A DNA stretch of 64,000 nucleotides from an uncultured Pseudomonadales bacterium (GTDB lineage: Bacteria; Pseudomonadota; Gammaproteobacteria; Pseudomonadales; Azotimanducaceae). The notes under the pieces are model-generated. The model searched no databases, was not told the DNA's origin, and worked only from the letters and a program-made list of their open reading frames with translations. Position numbers and translations under genes: made by a program. Shown one piece after another: positions 1-8,679 of this stretch. Location: assembly GCA_937921865.1 (NCBI GenBank), contig CAKZWF010000021.1:1-64000 (forward strand), in the 5' to 3' direction. Each line of letters begins with the position of its first letter. Positions within the stretch are counted from its first letter, which is position 1.

Positions 1-1
1 C

Positions 2-1525
2 GCGCAATCAGCAAAACCCAACATCCTGGTAATCATGGGCGATGATATCGGTATCACCAATATCAGCGCCTACAGCCACGGTATCATGGGATATCAGACG
101 CCCAATATCGATCAGCTGGCCAAAGACGGCGCCATGATGACCGATTACTACGGCGAGCAGAGTTGCACCGCGGGCCGTTCCGCCTTCATCACTGGCCAGA
201 GCCCGTTCCGCGTCGGCCTGACCAAGGTTGGCATGCCCGGCGCCAAATCCGGGATCAGTGAGGAGGATCCAACGCTGGCCACCCTGCTCAAGCCGCTGGG
301 CTACACCTCGGGCCAGTTCGGCAAGAATCACCTGGGCGACCGCAATGAGTACCTGCCTACTGTGCACGGCTTCGACGAATACGCGGGTGTGCTGTACCAC
401 CTGAACGCCCTTGAAGAGCCGGAGAACGTTGACTACCCGAAGGATCCTGATTTCTTCGAGAAGTTCGGTCCGAGAAATGTCATTCATACCTGGGCGACAG
501 ACAAAGCTGACAGGACCGACCAGCCACGCTGGGGCGTAGTCGGCAAGCAGAAGATCGAAGATCTTGGCAAAATGACCATCGAGCGCATGAAGACCTACGA
601 TGACGAGACCCTCAAGCAGTCTGTCGACTTCATGGACAAGGCGGTCAAGGACGGCAAACCATTCTTCGTCTGGCACAACACCACCCGCACGCATACCTTC
701 ACCCACCTGCGGCCCTATTACGCCGACATGATCCCTGAGAAAGGCCTGATGGGTGCCGCGATGACCGAATTCGATGACACTGTTGGTGCGTTGACAAAGA
801 AACTCACGGACCTGGGCGTTGCCGACAACACCATCGTCATTCTGCTGTCAGACAACGGCGCCATGAAATTCAGCTGGCCCGACGGTGCCACCTCACCTTA
901 TCAGGGCGAGAAGGCCACCACCTGGGAAGCCGGGGTGCGTGTGCCGGCCCTTATCAAGTGGCCGGGAGTAGTCAAGCCGGGCACCGTCATCAACGATATC
1001 TTCGCTCACAACGACTGGGTGCCTACCCTGATGGCGGCAGCCGGCCAGCCAGGCATCAAAGAAAAGCTCCTTAAAGGACACAAAGCCGGCGGCAAGAACT
1101 ACAAAGTCCACCTGGACGGCTACGACCAGAGCGCTGTGCTGAAAGGCGAAGGCGAAGGTGCACGCAAGGAGTTCCACTACATCACCGACGATGGCGACTA
1201 CGCTGCGTTCCGCTACGGTCCCTGGAAGATCCAATTTCTGACCCAGGAGTGTGTTGGCTTTTCTGTCTGGGACTGCGAGTTCACGGCGCATCGCGCGCCA
1301 CGCATCGTCAACCTGCGCCAGGATCCGTTTGAGCATGCAATGCGACCTGGTCAGAGCTGGAACTATGACGAATGGATGTTCCGACGTGCCTATCTCTTTG
1401 TGCCGGCTCAAGGCTATGTCGGTGGGTTCGTGAAATCGTTCCAGGACTTTCCGCCACGTGGCCTGCCCGCCAGTTTCAGCGTGGGTGATGCACTGAAGAA
1501 AATTTCCCAGCATGTGCACAACTGA
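2..1525 (+). CDS. Arylsulfatase, 5' end outside window
   Basis: Type I sulfatase of the alkaline-phosphatase superfamily, expected to hydrolyse sulfate esters in the periplasm. The reading frame is open from base 2; the first visible residues run into KPNILVIMGDDIG, the metal-binding N-terminal strand, so the real start and signal peptide lie upstream of the window and the later ATG at 35 is not the start. The active-site motif is SCTAGR, the C-x-A-x-R variant of the sulfatase signature whose cysteine is converted to formylglycine. LSDNGA near residue 275 supplies further metal ligands. About 500 residues are visible, close to full length. It is clearly paralogous to the sulfatases at 15489 and 18462. 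Substrate cannot be read from the sequence. No formylglycine-generating enzyme is in the window. Confidence 0.93.
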   Translation, partial: AQSAKPNILVIMGDDIGITNISAYSHGIMGYQTPNIDQLAKDGAMMTDYYGEQSCTAGRSAFITGQSPFRVGLTKVGMPGAKSGISEEDPTLATLLKPLGYTSGQFGKNHLGDRNEYLPTVHGFDEYAGVLYHLNALEEPENVDYPKDPDFFEKFGPRNVIHTWATDKADRTDQPRWGVVGKQKIEDLGKMTIERMKTYDDETLKQSVDFMDKAVKDGKPFFVWHNTTRTHTFTHLRPYYADMIPEKGLMGAAMTEFDDTVGALTKKLTDLGVADNTIVILLSDNGAMKFSWPDGATSPYQGEKATTWEAGVRVPALIKWPGVVKPGTVINDIFAHNDWVPTLMAAAGQPGIKEKLLKGHKAGGKNYKVHLDGYDQSAVLKGEGEGARKEFHYITDDGDYAAFRYGPWKIQFLTQECVGFSVWDCEFTAHRAPRIVNLRQDPFEHAMRPGQSWNYDEWMFRRAYLFVPAQGYVGGFVKSFQDFPPRGLPASFSVGDALKKISQHVHN

Positions 1526-1591
1526 GCACAATCCCGGTAGTCTAGCGGTTTCACCAATAGAGAATCACAGAGAAGTATTGTGAGAGGCCGA

Positions 1592-2836
1592 ATGAAACTA
1601 CTCCCGGTGCTGCTATTGGCACTCTTCCCGGGACTGGTGCAGGCTGGCGCGCTGTACCTGTATGAAATGAGCAACGCCTCCGAGACCAGTTACGGTGGCG
1701 TTGGCCTTACAGCGCGAGCCAACGACGCCGGGACGGTGTTCACCAATCCCGCGGGTATGACCCGGTTCAAAGATTCGGCAATGCTGGCTGGAGGTACCGG
1801 GGTCTATATCGACGGCGGTTTCCAGACTAACGGCCTGAACACCTCCACCGGACCCAGTGGCACCATCAACAAGCGCGTGATACCGGCGGGTTCGTTTTCC
1901 TACCTGCGGCCGCTCAACGACAAGTGGACGGTGGGCGTCAGCGCACAGAATTACTTCGGGCTGGCCATCGACTGGCCCGGCGATTGGGTAGGTCGCAGCA
2001 GTTCGGTCAATATTGCGCTGCTGGCACCACAGATTCAGCCAACAGTGGCCTACAAGGTCAACGACTGGCTCAGCATCGGCGCTGGTGCAGCCCTGACCAT
2101 GGGCTATATGAAAGAGAAGCTGCGTCAGGACCCGCTGACACCCGGCGACTTCCCCGACGGCAAAGTGCGCATCTCCGATACCGATTTCGCCGTGCAGGGC
2201 AATTTCGGCATCATGCTGCAACCCTGGGAACACACCCGTATCGGCATCCGCTATCTCACCGAGACCGATCTCGACTTTGAGGACGACCCGACGGTGTCAT
2301 GGCGCGATCCGCTGGGCGACGCCATAGGCAATCAGAACGTGCCGCTGGACTTGGGTGTGACCATGCCGCAGTCGGTCATGGTTGGTGTGCACCACCGCTG
2401 GAACGACAAGCTCAATCTTTTGGGCAGCGTCGGCTGGGACGAGATTTCCGAATTTGGCCGGATCCAGGTCAACATTGATGACAACGGCATCCCGGGGACC
2501 GAGGTGAACGCGGACTTCCGGGATACCTGGCACTTCGGTGTCGGCGCCGAGTACCAGTGGAAACCTAATCTGCAGTTCACCACGGGCGTTGCCCTGGATA
2601 CCTCGATGTCAAGCAGCCGCACACGGCCGTTGGCCATCCCGCTGGGCACCCTGTACCGCTATGCCGTCGGCTTCAAACACAAACGGCCAAGCGGTCGGAC
2701 GATAGGCGGCGGACTCACCTGGCTCTATGAAGGCAACCTTGAGATTGAGGACAAACCCGGCAGCGGCGGCGGCGATGTGAACGGCAAGTACAGCAACGTC
2801 AGCATCTATTTCTTTTCTCTGTACATGAGCTTATGA
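1592..2836 (+). CDS. FadL/OmpP1-type outer-membrane protein
   Basis: Outer-membrane beta-barrel of the OmpP1/FadL/TodX family, which takes up long-chain fatty acids or other hydrophobic compounds. An 18-residue hydrophobic signal peptide ends LVQA, followed by a mature N-terminus rich in SYGGVGLTARANDAGTVFTN and then NPAGMTRF, the NPAG motif of the FadL hatch region. The rest alternates in beta-barrel fashion and ends in a tyrosine/phenylalanine-rich strand (ISIYFFSLYMSL). I chose ATG 1592, which has GAGAGG four bases upstream and gives a clean signal peptide; an in-frame GTG at 1580 is an alternative. It starts 66 bases after the sulfatase stop on the same strand, so co-transcription is possible. 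Ligand unknown. Confidence 0.85.
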   Translation: MKLLPVLLLALFPGLVQAGALYLYEMSNASETSYGGVGLTARANDAGTVFTNPAGMTRFKDSAMLAGGTGVYIDGGFQTNGLNTSTGPSGTINKRVIPAGSFSYLRPLNDKWTVGVSAQNYFGLAIDWPGDWVGRSSSVNIALLAPQIQPTVAYKVNDWLSIGAGAALTMGYMKEKLRQDPLTPGDFPDGKVRISDTDFAVQGNFGIMLQPWEHTRIGIRYLTETDLDFEDDPTVSWRDPLGDAIGNQNVPLDLGVTMPQSVMVGVHHRWNDKLNLLGSVGWDEISEFGRIQVNIDDNGIPGTEVNADFRDTWHFGVGAEYQWKPNLQFTTGVALDTSMSSSRTRPLAIPLGTLYRYAVGFKHKRPSGRTIGGGLTWLYEGNLEIEDKPGSGGGDVNGKYSNVSIYFFSLYMSL

Positions 2837-2839
2837 GCC

Positions 2840-2916
2840 ATGGGGTCAGAGTAAAGTGCCAGAGTACAAGTCCATTGTGAAGCCAGAGTTACCCTGGCAC
2901 TTTCCTCTGACCCCAT
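2840..2916. repeat. Long inverted repeat with GGGGTC ends
   Basis: Two 26-base arms (2840-2865 and 2891-2916) are reverse complements with only two mismatches; each arm begins ATGGGGTCAGAG from the outside. The element sits between the convergent FadL-type gene and the AspT-like gene, four bases after the former's stop. It could act as a bidirectional transcription terminator or be a REP-like mobile palindrome. There is no uridine tract. Related GGGGTC palindromes occur at 37368, 38098 and 38910. Confidence 0.75.
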
Positions 2917-2925
2917 AACTCAAGC

Positions 2926-4617
2926 TTAGATAACGTTCATCAGTACCAGCGCCACAATGGTGAAGGTCACATTCTGCAGTGTCGCTCCCAGAGCGAAACT
3001 GACCGCCGGCACGCTGCTCTGGGCGTCTTTACACACCTCACCGATCGCAGCTCCACCGGTCATCGAACCGCAGGTCGCACCGGCATTATCCGCCACGTTG
3101 AGTCGCAGCACGAAATGACCAAACAGAAACGTCCCGAGTGTACAGACTGTTGTCACGATGACACCCGCAACTACAAGCTTCGGCCCCAGTGTCTGTAAAA
3201 CAGAGACGATCGTGCCACCCGCGCCGAGTGCAACGGAAGCCATGAACAGACCTACGCCGATCTTGGATATCCCTGTTGCCGCAGGCGCGGCAATGGAACC
3301 CCAGACCGGGCTGCGTGACCGTAGCCACCCGAGGATAGCGCCGCCCAACAGAGCTCCGATACCAGCGCCACCCAGTACCGCGAGGGTGATGCCATAGACC
3401 GTCACAGAAATTGTACCCAGCGCACCAAAGACGGCCAGAAAAATACCAAGGTTTACCAGATCCGTATCAAGCTGATTTATGACCTGGTAGCCCGCATACT
3501 CAACGAAATTCTCCACTTGTCTCTTCGGACCGCTGACGAACAGTACGTCGCCGCGCTCGGGGGTTACATCACGGCGAACGGGGAAGTTTTCACCGTTGCG
3601 CACCATCCGCTCCAACGTCACACCGCGGCCGTGCTGCGGCCAGATTTCCTCAAGTGTCTCCCGCTCCAACTGCCTGTTCGTCACCATAACCTCCGCCGAA
3701 GCCAGTTCCAGCGAAAGCACCCCGGGGTCAGTTACTTCCTCACCGATTCGGTCCGTGCCGAACGCAAGAATTCCGGGTGTCGCCCACACCGCCACCACGT
3801 CACCCTCCTGGAACTTCAGGTCCGGACCGAGTTGCATCGGCTCGCCGTTACGAAGCACCTTCTCGATCAGGGTTGGCATGCCTCGATCAGCCTCCTTCTG
3901 AGCAGTGGTCGTTTCCATATCGGCGATGGTTTTGCCAATGTATGCCGGCCTTGTCATAACAAAAGCGCGCATCGAACCGGCGCGATTGCCAAGATCGACA
4001 TCAGCATTCGCAGTGCTGTCTATTTTCGCGGCTTCGACCGCCAGGTTTTTACCCACCAGCCTCGGTGCGAGCTTGACCAGGACGATCAGCCCGAAGGTCC
4101 CGTACAGATAGGTGATGGCGTAAGAGCTGCCAAGAAGGTTGCTGGCGTCACTCATACTCATCCCGTCAGGCAAGGTGACCCCGCCAGCGGAGATCATGCC
4201 CTGGGCTGCGGCCAGCACCGCCGACGTTGTCATAGCACCGGCGGACAGGCCTGCGACAACGATGTTGTTCAGGTCGAAGGCCTTGGCAACCCCGAATATG
4301 CTGGCCGCCATCAACACGACCGTGCACAGGCTCATTATGAGGTAGTTAATCGATGCTCTCGATGTGATGACGCGCACCAGGCCCGGGCCGATCATCGTGC
4401 CGAGCGCGAACAAATACAGAGTAAAAAACACGGCCTTGATGATCGGTGGCACTTCGAAGTGCGCCAGGCCCACCAGAATGCCGAATAGCAGAACCCCGGT
4501 GGTAGGCCCTAGGGCAATTCCTCCGATTTTCAGTTTGCCGATCACATTGCCGACGCCCACGATCAGAAACAGCAGGAGCACGATGTTGGTCTGGGCATAC
4601 TCTATGATCGCGTCCAT
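2926..4617 (-). CDS. AspT/YidE-type exchanger with paired RCK_C domains
   Basis: Integral membrane carrier of the aspartate:alanine exchanger (AAE/AspT) family. Architecture: about five N-terminal membrane segments, a central cytoplasmic part with two TrkA_C (RCK_C)-like segments (around residues 215-290 and 300-375), then another membrane block; glycine-rich stretches such as AGLSAGAMTTSAVLAAAQG in the first half and GATCGSMTGGAAIGEVCKD near the end mark the duplicated AspT membrane motif. ATG 4617 is preferred because AGGTGA lies five bases upstream; a GTG at 4626 is possible. It follows gadB by 57 bases on the same strand, so the inferred role is exchange of glutamate for GABA, in the place usually held by GadC. 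The substrate is inference; the family also carries aspartate/alanine and dicarboxylates. Confidence 0.88.
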   Translation of the reverse strand: MDAIIEYAQTNIVLLLFLIVGVGNVIGKLKIGGIALGPTTGVLLFGILVGLAHFEVPPIIKAVFFTLYLFALGTMIGPGLVRVITSRASINYLIMSLCTVVLMAASIFGVAKAFDLNNIVVAGLSAGAMTTSAVLAAAQGMISAGGVTLPDGMSMSDASNLLGSSYAITYLYGTFGLIVLVKLAPRLVGKNLAVEAAKIDSTANADVDLGNRAGSMRAFVMTRPAYIGKTIADMETTTAQKEADRGMPTLIEKVLRNGEPMQLGPDLKFQEGDVVAVWATPGILAFGTDRIGEEVTDPGVLSLELASAEVMVTNRQLERETLEEIWPQHGRGVTLERMVRNGENFPVRRDVTPERGDVLFVSGPKRQVENFVEYAGYQVINQLDTDLVNLGIFLAVFGALGTISVTVYGITLAVLGGAGIGALLGGAILGWLRSRSPVWGSIAAPAATGISKIGVGLFMASVALGAGGTIVSVLQTLGPKLVVAGVIVTTVCTLGTFLFGHFVLRLNVADNAGATCGSMTGGAAIGEVCKDAQSSVPAVSFALGATLQNVTFTIVALVLMNVI

Positions 4618-4673
4618 TTCGGTCACCTTTCTTCTACTTGTCTTCTACTTGTCGCCTGCAGGCTTTGGCGGCC

Positions 4674-6071
4674 TCAATGATGAAACCCGGACGCTTCCTC
4701 GCTCGTGAGCACAGACTGAATCGGATGCTTTGCGAAATACTCGATGGCCGCCTTCATATCGTCCAGTAACAGCGAAGCCACATCCCGGCTGACGCCGTGT
4801 CGTACCAGAATACGTTGAATGGACTGGTCTTCGCAGTTCGCAGGCAGCGTGTACGCCGGAACCTGCCAGCCTCGGCCACGCAATCGATCAGCCAGGTCAT
4901 ACAGACTGAAGCCCGGATCGGCGCCGTCTTTCATTTTCCAGCACAAACACGGGATGCCACCGTCGGTCTCTCCACCGTAGAGAATCTCGAACGGACCCAG
5001 TTTCTCAATTTCACCAGCCAGGTACCGGGCTGTGTCATAACAGGCACCGTGAATCTTGCTGTAGCCTTCTCTACCAAGGCGCAGGAAGTTGTAGTACTGG
5101 CACACCACCTGGCCGCCGGGACGGGAAAAGTTCAATGCGATGTCGCGCATGTTGCCACCGAGATAGTTAACCCAGAACACCATCTCCTCAGGGAGATCAT
5201 CACCTTCCCGCCAGATGACCCAGCCAACGCCCAAGGGAGACAAACCAAACTTGTGTCCAGACGCATTGATCGACTTCACCCGGTCGAGGCGAAAATCCCA
5301 TTTCAGATCCGGGGCACAGAACGGAGCCAGGAATCCACCACTGGCACCGTCCACGTGGATGGGAATATCAATTCCGGTGTCCGCCTGATACTGGTCTAAA
5401 GCCGCTGCGACAGCCTCCACGGGCTCGTACTGGCCGGTGAAGGTAACACCCAGGGTTGGTACCACGCCTATCGTGTTCTCATCGCAGCGCTTGAGCACTT
5501 CTTCTGGCGTCATCAGTAAACGGTCTGCGTCCATTGGAATTTCACGGTGTTCGATGTCCCAATAGCGGGTGAACTTGTGCCAGCAGATCTGCACCGGGCC
5601 GGTAATGAGATTCGGCTTATCGATCGGCTTTCCAGCCGCTTTGCGCTTGGCTTCCCAGCGACGCTTCATCGCCAGACCACCGAGCATTGCCGCTTCACTG
5701 GATCCCGTGGTGGAGCAACCAACGGTATTGGCACCAGCAGGCGAGTGCCAGAGATCTCCCAGCATGTGCACACAACGCGCTTCGATCTCGGCCGTCTGCG
5801 GATACTCATCCTTATCGACCATATTCTTGTCCATGCACTCGTCCATCAGCTGGTGCACTTCCGGCTCGGCCCAGGTCTGGCAGAAGGTCGCCAGGTTCTG
5901 GCGCGAATTGCCGTCCAGCATCAGTTCGTCATGGACCACTGCATAGGCATTGCGAGGATTCTGTTCTTCTGCTGGAAACCGATACTTCGGTACGCTTACC
6001 GACAGATCGTTCGACGCATAGATGTCATCGTCGAGCAGATGCCTGACGTCGTCTTTGTGATGCACGGCCAT
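4674..6071 (-). CDS. gadB: Glutamate decarboxylase
   Basis: PLP-dependent group II decarboxylase converting L-glutamate to GABA and CO2 while consuming a cytoplasmic proton. At 465 residues it matches the GadA/GadB length. The cofactor lysine lies in SGHKFG at about residue 274, preceded by HVDGASGGF, the aspartate that contacts the pyridine nitrogen. The [19 protein letters not shown] segment (about residues 121-139) is the cofactor phosphate-binding part. ATG 6071 has a GGGGAAAG sequence just upstream. It is the middle gene of a minus-strand group: YrhK-like membrane protein, gadB, AspT-like exchanger, with gaps of 46 and 56 bases, which suggests one operon for acid resistance or GABA production. 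No GadE/GadX-like regulator is adjacent. Confidence 0.96.
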   Translation of the reverse strand: MAVHHKDDVRHLLDDDIYASNDLSVSVPKYRFPAEEQNPRNAYAVVHDELMLDGNSRQNLATFCQTWAEPEVHQLMDECMDKNMVDKDEYPQTAEIEARCVHMLGDLWHSPAGANTVGCSTTGSSEAAMLGGLAMKRRWEAKRKAAGKPIDKPNLITGPVQICWHKFTRYWDIEHREIPMDADRLLMTPEEVLKRCDENTIGVVPTLGVTFTGQYEPVEAVAAALDQYQADTGIDIPIHVDGASGGFLAPFCAPDLKWDFRLDRVKSINASGHKFGLSPLGVGWVIWREGDDLPEEMVFWVNYLGGNMRDIALNFSRPGGQVVCQYYNFLRLGREGYSKIHGACYDTARYLAGEIEKLGPFEILYGGETDGGIPCLCWKMKDGADPGFSLYDLADRLRGRGWQVPAYTLPANCEDQSIQRILVRHGVSRDVASLLLDDMKAAIEYFAKHPIQSVLTSEEASGFHH

Positions 6072-6117
6072 GTTGCTTTCCCCGTTGTTCAGATCAGATC
6101 AGTTTGGACAAACGTGG

Positions 6118-7008
6118 TCACAAATGCGAGGTCGAGTCGGCATCAGCCAGCTCGGGTATCAGCAGGTAAGCGCCGACCAGGAAACACACTGCACCGACCG
6201 CCGTCCAGAGCGTCGACCAGAACAGCAGATGGGGGGAGATCCCCTCGGGGCCAACCACGCTTTCCAATGCTGAAAGCTGGAAGGCGACCGAACCGGCCAG
6301 GTTGATGATGGTGATCCACCAGCTGACGCTGCGCGGGGCGAAGGAAAACGTCTTGTGGGAGACCTCGATATAAGCCAGGTAGCTGGCGACGAGAAAGCAG
6401 ATACTGCCGAGCATATTGGGCATCCAGATCAGGACGTCCTGCTGCCGCCAGGACAGACCGGTGATCAGGGCATCAGCGGTGTTGAAATTGAACAGGATAG
6501 TGCCGACCAACTGCACCAGGCAGGCCAGGTAGCCCAGGTTTCGCGGCTGCCAGCCGAACCAGCGCCAGCTAAGGGCCGCGCCGTCGAGAGCGTCGGCCAC
6601 GTCCCGGTTCAAAGCCTCCAGCCACTGCAGCCAGGCCGCCGTGGTGAAGAAAATCGAGCCCAAGAAGAAGACCGTGCCCAGAACCTCCTCATCCCGCAGA
6701 AACGCCGGGAATACCCCAGGCCAGTTTGCCGCCAGTGCGCCGACAAGGAAATGCGTGGAGCCGATTGCAAACAGCAGCGCAATCCACCAGCCGAGTCGCC
6801 TCGGGTAAAACAGATGGCGAAACGCGGTGGCTTGGGTTGCCGGGATGCGGTCGATTTCAGCATAGCTGGCTGCCACGCGCGCAGCGTGCCCCTTGCGGTG
6901 AAGGCGCGAGATCGCAACCAGCAGGCCACCCTGTGGTCGGGTTCGGACCCGGCGGGTAATGAATAGTCCCGGACCATGTGATTGGGTTGCCGCCGATGAG
7001 TCCGACAT
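6118..7008 (-). CDS. Multi-span membrane protein, YrhK-like
   Basis: Predicted inner-membrane protein of about 296 residues with six to seven hydrophobic segments. Two similar halves each carry a pattern of paired helices with GSxxF in the first (for example FFLGSIFFTTAAWLQWLEA and LGSICFLVASYLAYIEV), resembling the YrhK domain. A basic, arginine-rich N-terminal region of about 60 residues precedes the first helix. ATG 7008 is chosen over an upstream in-frame start at 7074 because it has GGAAG at suitable spacing and the upstream residues look non-coding. It is first in the gadB group and divergent from the porin at 7114, with about 105 bases between. Function unknown; a role in the acid response is inferred only from position. 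Confidence 0.7.
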   Translation of the reverse strand: MSDSSAATQSHGPGLFITRRVRTRPQGGLLVAISRLHRKGHAARVAASYAEIDRIPATQATAFRHLFYPRRLGWWIALLFAIGSTHFLVGALAANWPGVFPAFLRDEEVLGTVFFLGSIFFTTAAWLQWLEALNRDVADALDGAALSWRWFGWQPRNLGYLACLVQLVGTILFNFNTADALITGLSWRQQDVLIWMPNMLGSICFLVASYLAYIEVSHKTFSFAPRSVSWWITIINLAGSVAFQLSALESVVGPEGISPHLLFWSTLWTAVGAVCFLVGAYLLIPELADADSTSHL

Positions 7009-7113
7009 GGTTTGGCTTCCTGTTGTTTTCAGTGAATTCTCTAATGATTTCTGCGTTGACGGCGTCTTCAACAACCGTTGTGGCAGAGGCAGCAGGGTCG
7101 CATACTAATTATC

Positions 7114-8454
7114 ATGAAATCACGATTTTTATCCCTGTCGGCCGCCTTGTTAGCCCTGCCGAGCATCTCTCTGGCGCAGGAGCTGTACGATGGACCGCGG
7201 GGTCAGCTGAGTCTGGCTGCAGACCTGGGGCTGGGTGTCTTCAGCAGCGACCGGAGCTATTCCCAGACCAGTGTTGCTGAAGGCGACAGGTCCTGGTCGG
7301 AGGTCTCCGCGGATGTGTCGCTCAGCGGTTCGGTGAAGACGGCAAGAAACGCCAGCTTTTACGCCACCGTAGGGACCCTGCTTACCAGCACCCGCGGGGA
7401 TGGTGATGCCGCCGGCTTTACCACTGGTGAAGAAGAGCGGCTAGCCCTGGAGGATGCGTTAGTGGGCTGGCGCTCGGGCGAGCTGTTGTCCGAGCTGGGT
7501 AAAGATGGACTCGATATATCCTTTGGGCGCCAGAACTTCATGCTCGGTAGTGGTTTCCTGATCGACGGCGATGCCCTCAATTTCGGCAAAGGTTTTGACG
7601 ATCTGGCTGCAGCCGGCGTTGCACCTGGCAGCCTGGACCGGGGCGGCGCCTACTGGTTGGGACGACGCCATGCTTTCGACAGGACCGCAGTGGTCAAAAT
7701 TGGCGCCGATACGGCCTTGTCAGGAACCCTGTTCTGGATCGAGTCGGACAACGACGCCCAGGCCAGCACCGAGATCGCTGGCGCCGATCTAATCGCCCGG
7801 ACGGATCGCTTCGGCAGCTTTGCTCTGGCCTATATTCACGGACTCTCCGTGGACGACGACTGGGCTGAATTTCTCGGTTACACGGCCCGCGATGGCCAGG
7901 ACACCTATAACCTGCGCTACGACGGTTCAGCTTTTCACGATGCCTTGACCCTGCGCGCCGAATACGTCTACCAGGACGACAGCGAGGGTAGTGAGTATGC
8001 GTGGTTCGGCGAAATTGCCTGGCAGTTCAAGTCGGTCGAGTGGGAGCCCCGCGCCGGGGTGAGGATCAGCGATTTTTCTGATGGCTTCGATCCGCTGTTT
8101 TACAGTTTCAGCACCGGTTACGGCACCTGGTTCCAGGGCGAGGTTGCCGGTAACTACGCCGGGCCCTTCAATACCAACGCTATGATCAGTCATGCGCATT
8201 TGCACGCCTATCCCAGCAAGGGGCTGACGATTGGGGCGTTGTTCTTCGATTTCCGCACAGCTGACGACGATGAGGTCAACCTCGACGGCCAGGAACTGGA
8301 CCTGTTTCTCGCTTGGGAGATCAACGAGACGTTTACCCTGAGCCCGCTGCTCGGCCTCTACAAACCCGATGCCTCAGCGGACGACGGCGGAGTGCAACTG
8401 GGTGACAACGACCTCAACGTGTATGGGCAACTGGTGCTGATGGTGAATTTATGA
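7114..8454 (+). CDS. Outer-membrane porin, alginate-export family-like
   Basis: Secreted beta-barrel protein of about 446 residues. The signal peptide ends SISLAQ and is followed by an acidic mature chain with many alternating aromatic/polar strands. The segment with SFGRQNF, GDALNFGKGFDD and GGAYWLGRRHAFDRTAVV resembles the alginate_exp (PF13372) porins. The C-terminus (NVYGQLVLMVNL) is a typical last barrel strand, although it ends in leucine rather than phenylalanine. ATG 7114 is chosen because it starts the signal peptide; the ribosome-binding site is weak. It is divergent from the gadB group. The substrate is unknown; an anionic polysaccharide or small sugar is plausible. Confidence 0.72.
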   Translation: MKSRFLSLSAALLALPSISLAQELYDGPRGQLSLAADLGLGVFSSDRSYSQTSVAEGDRSWSEVSADVSLSGSVKTARNASFYATVGTLLTSTRGDGDAAGFTTGEEERLALEDALVGWRSGELLSELGKDGLDISFGRQNFMLGSGFLIDGDALNFGKGFDDLAAAGVAPGSLDRGGAYWLGRRHAFDRTAVVKIGADTALSGTLFWIESDNDAQASTEIAGADLIARTDRFGSFALAYIHGLSVDDDWAEFLGYTARDGQDTYNLRYDGSAFHDALTLRAEYVYQDDSEGSEYAWFGEIAWQFKSVEWEPRAGVRISDFSDGFDPLFYSFSTGYGTWFQGEVAGNYAGPFNTNAMISHAHLHAYPSKGLTIGALFFDFRTADDDEVNLDGQELDLFLAWEINETFTLSPLLGLYKPDASADDGGVQLGDNDLNVYGQLVLMVNL

Positions 8455-8458
8455 GCGC

Positions 8459-8494
8459 AGCCAGGTAACTATATCTATCATTATCAGCCTGGCT
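8459..8494 (+). terminator. Possible weak terminator hairpin
   Basis: A seven-base stem (AGCCAGG with CCTGGCT) with a 22-base AT-rich loop lies just after the porin stop and is followed by CTTTCTC. The long loop and imperfect T tract make it a weak candidate. The remaining bases up to 8679 show no other gene. Confidence 0.3.
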
Positions 8495-8679
8495 CTTTCT
8501 CAATGTGACCCCTGGTGAGTCTCCAGCACGCCGCAAAGTTCGTCTTCGCACTCGGGTACGTTAATATGGTGGATTGAGCCTGTTGAACTGAAATCCTCTG
8601 TAGGGATTGCGCATTTTCCTGAGGGTTTTCTGTCCTGCAACGGCTCCTACTTATTAGTCCGCGAGTTACTAGCTCAGCA

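Noticed and set aside
8-706. Long minus-strand open frame inside the first sulfatase
   Set aside because: It is the antisense shadow of a well-conserved enzyme; the plus-strand frame carries the family motifs.
3517-4488. 323-codon plus-strand frame in the AspT-like gene
   Set aside because: Composition is His/Arg/Gln-rich and antisense to a conserved membrane protein; no family features.
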